This document shows, piece after piece, positions 36,112 to 44,433 of a stretch of 64,000 nucleotides of DNA. Source of the stretch: an uncultured Rubripirellula sp. (GTDB lineage Bacteria; Planctomycetota; Planctomycetia; Pirellulales; Pirellulaceae); contig CALJHC010000003.1 of the NCBI GenBank assembly GCA_938075415.1, positions 930,001 to 994,000 of the forward strand, given 5' to 3'. Each line of letters starts with the position of its first letter. The stretch's first letter is position 1. Under the pieces are notes generated by a model. The model did no database searches. It was not told where the DNA came from and worked only from the letters and a program-made list of their open reading frames with translations. Position numbers and translations under genes: made by a program.

Positions 36112-37368
36112 ATGTCCAACGCAGCTCAAGAAAACACAACCGATCCCTATTTCCAATCCCTATTCGCTGATCGAATCGGAGGCGTGAACTACGGTAAAGA
36201 CACGGAAATCTATAAATTCGAAAAAATCAAACGAGCAAAACGGAAAGCTTTATCAGAGCATCCTGACCGTGAGTTACTGGATTTTGGAATCGGTGAAAAT
36301 GACTCAATGGCGGATCAGTCAGTCCGCGACGTGATGGCACAGGAGATCAATAAAACCGAAAACCGAGGCTACGCAGATAATGGCGTTGCGGAGTTCAAAG
36401 AAGCTGCTGCGAGATTCATGAGTCGTCGCTTCTCGGTTGAACTCGATGCCGCGACGCAGTTCAACCACTGCATCGGCAGCAAACCGGCATACGCGATGCT
36501 GCCAGCTTGCTTCATCAACCCCGGTGATATCACGCTGATGACCGTACCGGGATACCCTGTCGCCGCGACACACACCCGATACTACGGTGGAGAAGTCTTT
36601 AAACTGCCTTTACTCGCGGAGAACGATTTTCTCCCTGATTTAGATTCAATTCCAGACGATATCTACCGCCGTGCAAAACTACTGGTATTGAATTACCCCA
36701 ACTCACCGACTGGTCGCACGGCGACACCCGAATTTTACGAAAAAGTCGTTCGGCTCGCGAAGGAAAAAGAGTTCGTTGTTGTCCAAGACGCCGCTCACAT
36801 TCTTCTCACCTTTGACGGTGAAGCACGAAGCTTCTTACAAACACCGGGTGCCGCCGACGTCGGCGTCGAGGTTCACTCCATGAGTAAGGGCTTCGACATG
36901 ATCGGTTGGCGTATGGGATTTGTCTGCGGCAATGCGCGTATTGTCTCGGCCTTTGCTGATGTGAAAGACAACAGTGACAGCGGTCAGTTCATTGCCACTC
37001 AGAAAGCTGCTGCTGCCGCGTTGGATAACGATGCCCTTCCAAATCAAATCCATGAAAAATACCGTCGACGTTTAGACAAATTGGTAACGACGCTTAGAGA
37101 TTGTGGCTTTGAGTGCGAAATGCCCGGTGGCACCTATTTTCTTTACACCAAAGCACCAAAAGGTACCGAAGCCGGGGAACAATTTGCTGCTGCAGAGGAT
37201 GCCACGCGCCACCTCATTGAAGAACTCGGAATTGTCACGGTTCCTTGGGATGATGCCGGATCCTTTCTGAGATTCAGTGTTACCTACGTGGCAGACAGTG
37301 AAGCCGACGAAGATAAGCTGATGCTGGAAACAAAGATGCGGCTGAAAAATGCAGCGTTGTGTTGGTAA
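36112..37368 (+). CDS. dapL: LL-diaminopimelate aminotransferase DapL
   Basis: DapL converts tetrahydrodipicolinate directly into LL-diaminopimelate, bypassing the succinyl and acetyl branches, for lysine and peptidoglycan. The 418-aa PLP enzyme of fold type I has the FADRIGGVNYGKDTEIYKFEKIK opening, LDFGIGENDSMAD, and NRGYADNGVAEFKEAAA. The PLP Lys is in SMSKGFDMIGWRMGF, and the final Arg in SFLRFSVTYV binds the carboxylate. NYPNSPTGR and VQDAAH are the usual PLP contacts. Planctomycetes, chlamydiae and plants use this route. It is a single gene. Confidence 0.9.
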   Translation: MSNAAQENTTDPYFQSLFADRIGGVNYGKDTEIYKFEKIKRAKRKALSEHPDRELLDFGIGENDSMADQSVRDVMAQEINKTENRGYADNGVAEFKEAAARFMSRRFSVELDAATQFNHCIGSKPAYAMLPACFINPGDITLMTVPGYPVAATHTRYYGGEVFKLPLLAENDFLPDLDSIPDDIYRRAKLLVLNYPNSPTGRTATPEFYEKVVRLAKEKEFVVVQDAAHILLTFDGEARSFLQTPGAADVGVEVHSMSKGFDMIGWRMGFVCGNARIVSAFADVKDNSDSGQFIATQKAAAAALDNDALPNQIHEKYRRRLDKLVTTLRDCGFECEMPGGTYFLYTKAPKGTEAGEQFAAAEDATRHLIEELGIVTVPWDDAGSFLRFSVTYVADSEADEDKLMLETKMRLKNAALCW

Positions 37369-37542
37369 ACGTCGCAGGGAAGAGCGATTGAGGCATTGCA
37401 TAAAAAGCCAATCGACTCAGCAAGTATTGCGCAACAACCGTTCGTGAGACGCCCAATCTTCTCGGACGCTGAACCAACGTTGTTGTTATCGAAAAACCGC
37501 TTCGCTACAGGGATTTTTGATTGCGATTTCAATCAGCGCATG

Positions 37543-37575
37543 AAAAAAACACTTGCCAAAAACGGTAAGTGTTTT
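37543..37575 (-). terminator. Rho-independent terminator after rpsT
   Basis: AAAACACTTGCC (37546-37557) pairs with GGTAAGTGTTTT (37564-37575) with one G-T pair and a 6-base loop. On the minus strand the stem runs into a T-tract (TTTTTTT). It starts 26 bases past the rpsT stop. On the plus strand it is weaker but may also help end dapL. Confidence 0.88.
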
Positions 37576-37600
37576 AAAAAAGTTTTGATGATCGGAGATT

Positions 37601-37864
37601 TCAACCAGCCGACTTAATAAGCTTAACCAGCCGACTCTTGGTTCGAGCAGCGGCATTTCGATGAATCAGCCGTTTGCTGGCCGCTTGATCAATCGATTTT
37701 TGAGCTCGTCGAAACTCTGACTGTGCTGAATCAGCATCGCCTGCCTTCACAGCTTCCTGAACCCGTCGAATTTGCGAGCGTAGGTTGCTTCTTGCAGAAC
37801 GGTTTTGCGAACGTAATTTGTCGTTTTGTCGAAGGCGTTTCTTCGCACTGGCGGTATTTGGCAT
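37601..37864 (-). CDS. rpsT: 30S ribosomal protein S20
   Basis: S20 binds 16S rRNA and helps assemble the small subunit. The 87-aa protein is a highly basic three-helix bundle with the family opening MPNTASAKKRLRQNDK, then RNRSARSNLRSQIRR and a C-terminal AASKRLIHRNAAARTKSRL. The Met-Pro-Asn-Thr start is standard. It is a single gene with its own terminator. Confidence 0.96.
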   Translation of the reverse strand: MPNTASAKKRLRQNDKLRSQNRSARSNLRSQIRRVQEAVKAGDADSAQSEFRRAQKSIDQAASKRLIHRNAAARTKSRLVKLIKSAG

Positions 37865-37991
37865 CTTGTTTAGACGTCGTCGACGTCGTCTTACTGGAAG
37901 TTAAATTTTTCGAAATTTTTTGCGGTCGCGTAGTATGGCGACCAACTCGCCCGCTGTCCAGAGTCGATATGTAATGCGCACAATGCGAATT

Positions 37992-39494
37992 ATGAAAGGT
38001 TGTGTCTATCTTATCGGCGCCGGACCCGGCGATCCTGCTCTTTTGACGCTTCGTGGCGCCGAACTGCTATCGATCGCGGAAGTCGTGCTCTATGACGGGC
38101 TCTGTAACCCCGAAATCCTTGCCCATGCTCCCCAAGCTGAACAGATTTGTGTGGGAAAACATGGTCAATCACGCATTTGGCGGCAAACCGAAATCATCGA
38201 CGAAATGCTCGCGCAAGCCCGAAGTGGCAAAGCCGTAGCCCGCCTAAAGGGGGGTGACCCAGCCGTTTTTGCCAGAACCGCCGAAGAAATTACAGCTCTG
38301 TCGGATGCAAAAATTCCGTTTGAAATTGTTCCCGGGATCACCGCGGCACTCGCTGCCGGTTCGTATGCCGGAATCCCCGTGACTCATCGTGGGCTCGCCT
38401 CGGCGGTTGCTTTGGTTACCGGCCACGAAGAACCAGACAAGTGTGAATCAGCTCTGGATTGGGCTTCGCTCGCGAAATTCCCGGGTACATTGGTAATCTA
38501 CATGGGTGTGACGACCGCAAAAACTTGGACCGATCACTTGATTTCCCAAGGTAAGCCACCGAGCACCCCTGTTGCCATCATCCGAAGATGCAGTCTTTCG
38601 GACCAACAAACGATTCGGTGCTCACTTGGCGAAATCCCTGACCTGCTTCAAGAGCGGGGAAAAATCCGCCCTCCTGTTATCGTAATCATCGGTGAGGTAG
38701 CCAACCTTCAAATGGAGCCCTTTCAAAGAACCCGATCTGAACAGCCTCTATCGGGTCAATGTGTGTTGGTGACACGACCAACCCAACAGGCTAACTCACT
38801 CGCGACACCCTTGCGCGACCTAGGGGCAAATGTCCTTTTTCAGCCCATGATCAAGATCTCACCTCCTGATCAATGGTCCGAAGTGGATGAACTGATCGAC
38901 AATCTTTCATCTTGGGACTATTTAATCTTTTGTAGTCAGAATGGGGTTCGTTATTTCATGAACCGCGTCCACGAGAGAGGATTTGACTCTCGCTGTCTCT
39001 TTGGTGTGAAGCTTGGAGTGGTGGGAACGAAGACAGGTCAAGCACTCAGGGATTTTCATCTCGAACCCGATTTTATTCCCGATGTTTTCACCGCTGAAGC
39101 ACTTTCAATGACACTGGGCGATTCGGCTCAGGGCAAGCGGGTTGCGATCCTTCGTGCGAGTCGAGGAAAAGACGAGATTGCCAATCTGCTTCAACAGTTT
39201 GGTGCTCAGGTAAAGCAAGTCGTTACTTACCAACACGAAGACGTGGAAGAAATTGACACCAGTCTTTTGGCTTTGGCGGAAGCAGCGAAAATTGACTGGG
39301 TTACGGTTATGAGTGGCGAATCAGCAAGGAACCTTTATCGAACCTTTGGTGATCGGCTTTCGAAGATGAAGATTGCCTCCATCAGCCCGTTGACATCGAG
39401 GGTCATCGAAGAACTAGGCTTCAATGTCGTCGCTGAAGCAACTCCTCACACAACCTCAGGTTTAATTGACTCCATGATAAAGGCTCGAAAATGA
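37992..39494 (+). CDS. cobA-hemD: Uroporphyrinogen-III methyltransferase fused to uroporphyrinogen-III synthase (CobA-HemD)
   Basis: The first half is SUMT/CobA, which methylates uroporphyrinogen III twice to precorrin-2, the siroheme and B12 precursor: VYLIGAGPGDPALLTLRG, VVLYDGLCNPEILAHAP, VARLKGGDPAVFAR, and GIPVTHRGLASAVALVTGH. The second half, from about residue 255, is HemD: VLVTRPTQQANSLATPLRDLGA, DYLIFCSQNGVRYFM, VGTKTGQALRDF and WVTVMSGESARNLY. The ATG at 37992 puts MKGCVYLIGAGPGDP at the N-terminus; in-frame starts at 37920 and 37974 are possible. The stop overlaps the next start. It joins tetrapyrrole synthesis to siroheme. Confidence 0.93.
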   Translation: MKGCVYLIGAGPGDPALLTLRGAELLSIAEVVLYDGLCNPEILAHAPQAEQICVGKHGQSRIWRQTEIIDEMLAQARSGKAVARLKGGDPAVFARTAEEITALSDAKIPFEIVPGITAALAAGSYAGIPVTHRGLASAVALVTGHEEPDKCESALDWASLAKFPGTLVIYMGVTTAKTWTDHLISQGKPPSTPVAIIRRCSLSDQQTIRCSLGEIPDLLQERGKIRPPVIVIIGEVANLQMEPFQRTRSEQPLSGQCVLVTRPTQQANSLATPLRDLGANVLFQPMIKISPPDQWSEVDELIDNLSSWDYLIFCSQNGVRYFMNRVHERGFDSRCLFGVKLGVVGTKTGQALRDFHLEPDFIPDVFTAEALSMTLGDSAQGKRVAILRASRGKDEIANLLQQFGAQVKQVVTYQHEDVEEIDTSLLALAEAAKIDWVTVMSGESARNLYRTFGDRLSKMKIASISPLTSRVIEELGFNVVAEATPHTTSGLIDSMIKARK

Positions 39495-39808
39495 TTCCCA
39501 AGTCGTATCAAAGAATGCAGCAGATGCATCCCGAGCTAATGCAAGCGTATGAAAGTTTTGGTGAGGAAACCCGAAACGCTGGTCCTCTTTCAGAACGAGA
39601 AATCTCACTTGTCAAATTGGCTATCTCCCTCGGTGCAGGCCTCGAAGGTGCCGCACACTCTCATGCTCGCAAGGCACTCCAGTCTGACTGCTGCTCGGAA
39701 GACTTGTTTCACGTTGCGATTTTATCAGCACCCACAATCGGATTTCCAACCATGATGCGGGCGCGTTCTTGGATAAATGATGTTGTTGAGAAGCAAAACA
39801 ATGCCTAG
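39491..39808 (+). CDS. Carboxymuconolactone decarboxylase (CMD/AhpD-like) family protein
   Basis: The 105-aa protein has the CMD all-helical pattern, with MHPELMQAYESFGEET, ISLVKLAISLGAGLEGAAHSHARKALQSDCC and SAPTIGFPTMMRARSWI. AhpD proteins carry a CxxC redox pair in front of this His; here it reads AAHSHARKAL, so the resolving pair is missing and peroxidase chemistry is unlikely. It overlaps cobA-hemD by 4 bases (ATGA) and mobA by 8 bases. Its fixed place between siroheme and molybdenum cofactor genes suggests a part in nitrate or nitrite use, but that is inference. Confidence 0.8.
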   Translation: MIPKSYQRMQQMHPELMQAYESFGEETRNAGPLSEREISLVKLAISLGAGLEGAAHSHARKALQSDCCSEDLFHVAILSAPTIGFPTMMRARSWINDVVEKQNNA

Positions 39809-40415
39809 CTGTGTTCAGTCATCATTGCTAGGTGTTGTGTTGAATGGTGGGCAATCAAGCAGAATGGGTCGAGATAAATCATCCCTTCAATTGCTTGATG
39901 GAAATAGCTTCCAGGAATTTGCGGTGCAACGCCTGCACACCGTATGCCAACAGGTGGTGATCTCTGTACACAACAATCCCGTGATGAATCTGCCATCAAA
40001 GACGAACATCATTGTGGATCAGGGCGAAGGTCATGGCCCAATGGTTGGAATGTTGTCTTCTTTAACACATGCTGACCAAAACGGTCTGGAAGGATGTATC
40101 TTTACACCGATCGATACTCCCTTGCTTCGGCCAGAAGATCTCAAACTGCTTTTAGATGCATGGGTTCAATCACCGGAAAAACCGGTATGCGCAGTCAATC
40201 AAAGCGAGATGCGATTGGAACCGCTAATCTCAATCATTCCGGCAACCTATCGATCCAAACTTCGAGTTGCCCTGAAGGCTGGGAATTTCTCAGTCTTTAA
40301 ATGGATGCTCGCGAATGAAGCCGTGCAAGTAACCATCGAGCCTGAACGGCTCAAAAACGTTAATCACCCTTCAGATTTGATCCATTTGAATCAAGTTCCG
40401 CCGCAGATTAGATAA
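39801..40415 (+). CDS. mobA: Molybdenum cofactor guanylyltransferase MobA
   Basis: MobA attaches GMP to molybdopterin to form the bis-MGD cofactor of DMSO-reductase-type enzymes. The 204-aa protein has GVVLNGGQSSRMGRDKSSLQL, the nucleotide signature LxGGxSxRMGxDK with Asn in the third position. DQGEGHGPMVGMLSSL, FTPIDTPLLRPEDL and RLEPLISIIP complete the family pattern. The ATG at 39801 overlaps the CMD stop by 8 bases; a start at 39777 would add 8 residues. The GTP site looks intact. Confidence 0.9.
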   Translation: MPSCVQSSLLGVVLNGGQSSRMGRDKSSLQLLDGNSFQEFAVQRLHTVCQQVVISVHNNPVMNLPSKTNIIVDQGEGHGPMVGMLSSLTHADQNGLEGCIFTPIDTPLLRPEDLKLLLDAWVQSPEKPVCAVNQSEMRLEPLISIIPATYRSKLRVALKAGNFSVFKWMLANEAVQVTIEPERLKNVNHPSDLIHLNQVPPQIR

Positions 40416-40468
40416 TCCGTTTCGTGGCGAAATGCAGACTTTCCATCCAAACACTTAACGTTTGAGAT

Positions 40469-40516
40469 GACAAACTTTTGTCTGGAAAGGCTAATCACCA
40501 ACCTGATCAGTTGGTG
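40469..40516. terminator. Hairpins between convergent mobA and TadE genes
   Basis: CACCAAC (40496-40502) pairs perfectly with GTTGGTG (40510-40516) across a 7-base loop that includes the TadE stop codon. GACAA/TTGTC at 40469-40482 forms a second small hairpin. T-runs are short, so termination is only a possibility. Confidence 0.35.
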
Positions 40517-40950
40517 CTTTCCCGTCGCATCACTGATTCCGCGACCATTTCACCAGAGGAAAAGTGAAAATAGCTTGGCACCCAACTTACCTCGCTGAGA
40601 TCTAATCGCACTCGAACAGTCACTTCTGAACCCGGCGGAGCGGTCTCAATCGAGGCTGGAACCGTTTCGACAACGGCACCTTGAATATTAAGAAGCGCCA
40701 GCTCTGCCTCCACACGTTCTGAGACTTCAACGGTTACCGCCGTTGGCCTCACCGCAATCCGTGCACCCTCACGTGTCGCGTGAGTCGCTGTTTGCTTGAC
40801 CATTGAAATTCTTCCAACTTCAATCAAGCCAAATGTGAACAACAACATAAGCGGCGCAATGGAAGCAAATTCGACAACCGCCGCCCCGGTCATCAGGCGA
40901 CCACGCCTCTTTGCTTGGTATTGATTTCGATATCTGAAGATACGCTTCAT
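40507..40950 (-). CDS. TadE-like pseudopilin
   Basis: TadE/TadF proteins are minor pseudopilins of Flp-type pili and are also common in planctomycetes outside pilus loci. The 147-aa protein has a basic start (RNQYQAKRRGRLM), the TadE signature TGAAVVEFASIAPLMLLFTFGLIEVGR as one membrane segment, then QTATHATREGARIAV. The C-terminal 80 residues form an extracytoplasmic domain. It is the last gene of a three-gene minus-strand operon. No prepilin peptidase, ATPase or Flp major pilin is seen nearby. Confidence 0.85.
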   Translation of the reverse strand: MKRIFRYRNQYQAKRRGRLMTGAAVVEFASIAPLMLLFTFGLIEVGRISMVKQTATHATREGARIAVRPTAVTVEVSERVEAELALLNIQGAVVETVPASIETAPPGSEVTVRVRLDLSEVSWVPSYFHFSSGEMVAESVMRRESTN

Positions 40951-40953
40951 GGC

Positions 40954-42177
40954 TCATTCCACCAGCAGAACAGGGGTCAACAAGTGTGAAGAAACATGAC
41001 TACCGGTGTAGTCAACTCGAGCGTGTCGCGCGATGACTCTTTGAGGCTGCACAATCACCCGTTTGGACTCTTTCTTTCCAGTGAGTTTGACGTCTAAAAT
41101 CCTCACTCCCTCCCAACGAACGATCTTGAACATTGCGTTGTTTCCGTTACCTACGACCTCGCTGTAAATTGGAATGATGCGTGTCTTTCCAATCAAACTT
41201 GCCAATTCATTCTTAATTCCAGCACTAATTCCCGTGTCCCCGTTTAATTCAAGTTCGCCATTTTCGTCAAACTCGAGTGACTTACCCAAATCAATAATGT
41301 CTTGGCGAGAGATCCCGGTCAGAACCTGCCTTGATAAGTCGTTTGTACTATTATCGGCGCCACCAATATCAACCGTACCGCGATTGCCGGGTGCACCAGT
41401 TCCTTGCGGATAAAGATTCGCCTCGTGGACCCCATCCGATCCAGATTGCACACCGTTCTCAGTGAACTGAAGCTCATCACCGGTTTGACCACTGGTCGCT
41501 GAGATCCACGTTTCAAGGTCAAGGGCAATCGGCAACACGTTTAGAATTTCTCCACTTTCCGGCTCATAAAAACCATCAATCTCATAGAACATGGCCGCCG
41601 TCGCTGTCGCATACAGACCCTGTGAAGACCTTCCCGTAATGGCACCAAAGAAAAGTGGAAGTTCACCATTGGTGGATGACTCGCGTCTTAAAGTGACTCG
41701 TACGGCATTTGTGGGTAGGTTCGTTTCTTCACTCCAGTTGCCATCAACGTTGAAGTGACCCAAGTGCAGATCGTTTGCGTCCAGAGCAGCGAAAGCTTCT
41801 CCAACGGAATTCGACGCAGCAATCCCATTGCAGGCGTCTTCAATCGACTGGTAATCGTAGTCGTCAGATCCACTCGCTTTTACTTGCTCGAATAATTCCC
41901 AGCACCCTGCCATGGCAACCGCATCTGCTGAACGCCTCAGCTCTGTCTGGACCAGACGGATATAGCCCAGGTCCATTGTCACCGCTGTGAGACCGATGAC
42001 CCCAATCGACAGCAAGAGACCGAGAACAAGTGCACTACCATCTCTTGCACTTCGACTCCTGCGAACAAATCCATTGGTTGAACTGATTTGCTTCTTATCG
42101 ACGATTACTGATGAACAGATAGATCGATCGCGCATCCTATGCCTCCTTAGCTTGATGTGACGGGGTAACTTGTTCAT
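40954..42177 (-). CDS. TadG-like pseudopilin / Flp pilus assembly protein
   Basis: The 407-aa protein has a basic lead of about 45 residues and then a membrane segment of TadG type (GSALVLGLLLSIGVIGLTAVTMDLGYIRLVQTELRRSADAVAMAG). The remaining 330 residues are extracytoplasmic. They carry NLYPQGTGAPGNRGTVDIGG, a nucleotide- or calcium-like Gly/Asn stretch, and a C-terminal repeat-like region that ends SSHLLTPVLLVE. It overlaps the upstream secreted-protein gene by 4 bases and precedes TadE by 3 bases. The product is likely held in the membrane and exposed outside. Confidence 0.82.
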   Translation of the reverse strand: MNKLPRHIKLRRHRMRDRSICSSVIVDKKQISSTNGFVRRSRSARDGSALVLGLLLSIGVIGLTAVTMDLGYIRLVQTELRRSADAVAMAGCWELFEQVKASGSDDYDYQSIEDACNGIAASNSVGEAFAALDANDLHLGHFNVDGNWSEETNLPTNAVRVTLRRESSTNGELPLFFGAITGRSSQGLYATATAAMFYEIDGFYEPESGEILNVLPIALDLETWISATSGQTGDELQFTENGVQSGSDGVHEANLYPQGTGAPGNRGTVDIGGADNSTNDLSRQVLTGISRQDIIDLGKSLEFDENGELELNGDTGISAGIKNELASLIGKTRIIPIYSEVVGNGNNAMFKIVRWEGVRILDVKLTGKKESKRVIVQPQRVIARHARVDYTGSHVSSHLLTPVLLVE

Positions 42178-42827
42178 GGCGAGCGATTCACCTCGATGGT
42201 TTCAACCGTTTCGTCCAATCTGAACAAACGCACCTGCTTAAGACAGATCGAAGCAACTCGATTCTTACCAAACCCCACGTCGACATTTTCGAGGCTCTGT
42301 TCAAAACGATAGTTCTGAAGATTGACTACTGAACTCTGCTCAATCCGAACCAAGTATTCGGGCCCACCAAATTGCCCCCACTCTTGGCCATGACCATCTT
42401 TCACTGCGAAAAGTAGTTTGCCCTCCACCACAGCCATCACGTTGGTCCATTCAATCTCGTCTTCAGGATTGGAAAGAGTGATTTGCTGGGCACTGCGTTC
42501 CTCATCGACAATTTCACCCTCTCGCACTGCTGCAACATGAAATCCACCAGCAGAGAAAGATTCATCTGCCTCGTAATTCATCTGCAACTGGAAGTAGGAA
42601 TCATTTTCCGCCGCGTCAGGCGTGGAAAAAAAAGTTACCTGCGGCGAAAAAATGCTCGGGTCGGGCTGAAAAGTTTTCAGTTGCCAATCTTCTTCAACTT
42701 TCCAGACCGCCGCCTCTTGAGCGACAACATTTTCAAATGCAATTACGAGATTGCAAAGTAAGAGAATCCCAACGCAGCTAAGTACTTTTAATCTAATTTC
42801 ACAAGGAGGAATGAAGTTTAGGTTCAT
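42174..42827 (-). CDS. Secreted protein of unknown function in the Tad-like operon
   Basis: The 217-aa protein has a signal peptide (RLKVLSCVGILLLCNLVIAFENVVAQ), then a mature part of about 180 residues. Its strands are regular (WQLKTFQPDPSIFSP, YFQLQMNYEADES, YLVRIEQSSVV, VASICLKQVRLFRLDE). It looks like a beta-sandwich domain of an extracellular protein. I do not recognise the family. It starts the operon with the TadG and TadE genes and overlaps TadG by 4 bases, so the three are translated together. Confidence 0.65.
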   Translation of the reverse strand: MNLNFIPPCEIRLKVLSCVGILLLCNLVIAFENVVAQEAAVWKVEEDWQLKTFQPDPSIFSPQVTFFSTPDAAENDSYFQLQMNYEADESFSAGGFHVAAVREGEIVDEERSAQQITLSNPEDEIEWTNVMAVVEGKLLFAVKDGHGQEWGQFGGPEYLVRIEQSSVVNLQNYRFEQSLENVDVGFGKNRVASICLKQVRLFRLDETVETIEVNRSP

Positions 42828-43161
42828 GGCTCGGATCCTCTTAATTTCGCGTTGGTGAAAAAGACCAGTAATGGCTGGTTCGATCGCAAAACTTCTCGCA
42901 CTGACCCGTACCCAATCAGAGAAAGAAATGAGTCAATTCAGCCCTAGTCCGCGGCGTCCTACTGAACCGTAGGTCACATTTGCCGGGTAGGCAAATTACT
43001 GTTTAGTCAATCGGTGAGGATAAACACCGTTTTCTCTGAATGCAGGGATTACAAGGCCGGAGTGTTGTCAAATTGACACATGACGGCGTACCCTCAGAGA
43101 CCAACGAAATGGTTTAAAGTAACGAATTCACTTAGCAAGATTTTCAAAAGAGCGCTCGGTA
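42828..43161. other. Divergent promoter region between the Tad-like operon and moeA
   Basis: About 330 bases. ATTTGCC (42978-42984) and GGCAAAT (42990-42996) form a perfect 7-bp dyad with a 5-base GGGTA spacer. It is about 150 bases upstream of the secreted-protein start and could be an operator for either side. I see no gene. Confidence 0.4.
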
Positions 43162-44355
43162 ATGCAGCACAAGCAACCAAATTCAGCGATTTCGATGCTG
43201 ATTGAAAAACTAAAACCCGTCGATTCTTCCGAGTTTGCTGAACTAGCTCCGGGTCGCATCACCGCTGAAGATATTCAAGCCGATCGGGATAGCCCAGCTG
43301 CCGATGTATCCGCCATGGATGGATTTGCATTTCGCATCGCTGAACTAGAAGAGCACGGACAACTACCCGTGCAAGGTGAATGCAAAGCAGGATGCCCTCC
43401 TGTTCCTCTGCAACCCAGAACCGCGTCTCGAATCTACACCGGTGCGATTGTTCCACAAGGTGCAGATTTAGTCCTCAAACGCGAAGATGCTTCTGAAAGT
43501 GAGTCAGTACTGAAACTTAAAAAACCGACTCAACAACTGACCACCGGAGACAACATTCGAAAGGCTGGCGAAAATGCAAAGCAAGGAAATCTTGTTCTAG
43601 CCGCAGGAAGCTGTATTAATTCAGCCAATGCTGCAACGATCGCAAATTTTGGACCTTCAAAAATCAAATTAGTTCGACCATTGCGCGTGGCAATTGTGAC
43701 CACCGGTGATGAGGTTGGGAAATTCGAAACTTCTTCACCAGACCCTTGGCAACTTAGAAACAGTAACCTCAATTCCCTTCTCACGTTTTGTGCGGGACAA
43801 CCATGGATTCGAATCGCATCGCACACACATTGCACAGATAAGAAGCAAGCCATTATTGATAACTTTCAAAATGGCCTTTCGAACGCAGATGCAGTCCTAG
43901 TCACCGGTGGCGTATCAGTCGGTGATTATGATTTTGTTCCAGATGCTATTGGTAAAGTCGGGGCCGAAATACTTTTTCACGGATTACCCATTCGACCGGG
44001 CAAGCCAATCTTGGGTGCAGCGACTCAGGAGGGAAAACTGATCCTCGGTCTTCCGGGTAATCCAGTCAGCGCGTTGATCGGATGCTGTCGGATTGGCATG
44101 CCTGTTCTTCGTTACTTGGCTGGCTTTAAGGAATGGACCCCCAGGCGTCCGTTGATACGGCTCGCTACACCAGACACGAAGACAATTCCCCTGACTTGGA
44201 TGAGGCTCGTTAGCCTCAATGAAAAGGGTGACGCTGAATTATGTCCGAGCCTCGGATCTGGAGATTTAGTATCACTGGGACAAAGTACTGGATTTATCGA
44301 AATACCGCCCAATGAATGTGGCAGCGGACCCTGGCCTTACTTTGCCTGGGCATAG
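43162..44355 (+). CDS. moeA: Molybdopterin molybdenumtransferase MoeA
   Basis: MoeA inserts molybdate into adenylated molybdopterin. The 397-aa protein has ADVSAMDGFAFR with the catalytic Asp, ASRIYTGAIVPQGAD, and the MPT-binding domain with VAIVTTGDEVG, VLVTGGVSVGDYDFV, FHGLPIRPGKPILGA and LGLPGNPVSALI. The C-terminal beta-barrel domain starts near WTPRRPLIRLATPD. It shows normal length. It belongs with mobA 2.7 kb upstream, with the Tad-like operon set between them on the other strand. Confidence 0.94.
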   Translation: MQHKQPNSAISMLIEKLKPVDSSEFAELAPGRITAEDIQADRDSPAADVSAMDGFAFRIAELEEHGQLPVQGECKAGCPPVPLQPRTASRIYTGAIVPQGADLVLKREDASESESVLKLKKPTQQLTTGDNIRKAGENAKQGNLVLAAGSCINSANAATIANFGPSKIKLVRPLRVAIVTTGDEVGKFETSSPDPWQLRNSNLNSLLTFCAGQPWIRIASHTHCTDKKQAIIDNFQNGLSNADAVLVTGGVSVGDYDFVPDAIGKVGAEILFHGLPIRPGKPILGAATQEGKLILGLPGNPVSALIGCCRIGMPVLRYLAGFKEWTPRRPLIRLATPDTKTIPLTWMRLVSLNEKGDAELCPSLGSGDLVSLGQSTGFIEIPPNECGSGPWPYFAWA

Positions 44356-44433
44356 TAGCCTTCACACACGCTCAACCAAGATGTTGGAATCACTTCGCTA
44401 CCCAAACAGTCTGAGTCAATTTTGAAGACAAAA

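Noticed and set aside
42850-42905. A sequence like a tRNA T-arm (GGTTCGATC)
   Set aside because: No matching acceptor, D or anticodon stem could be drawn around it.
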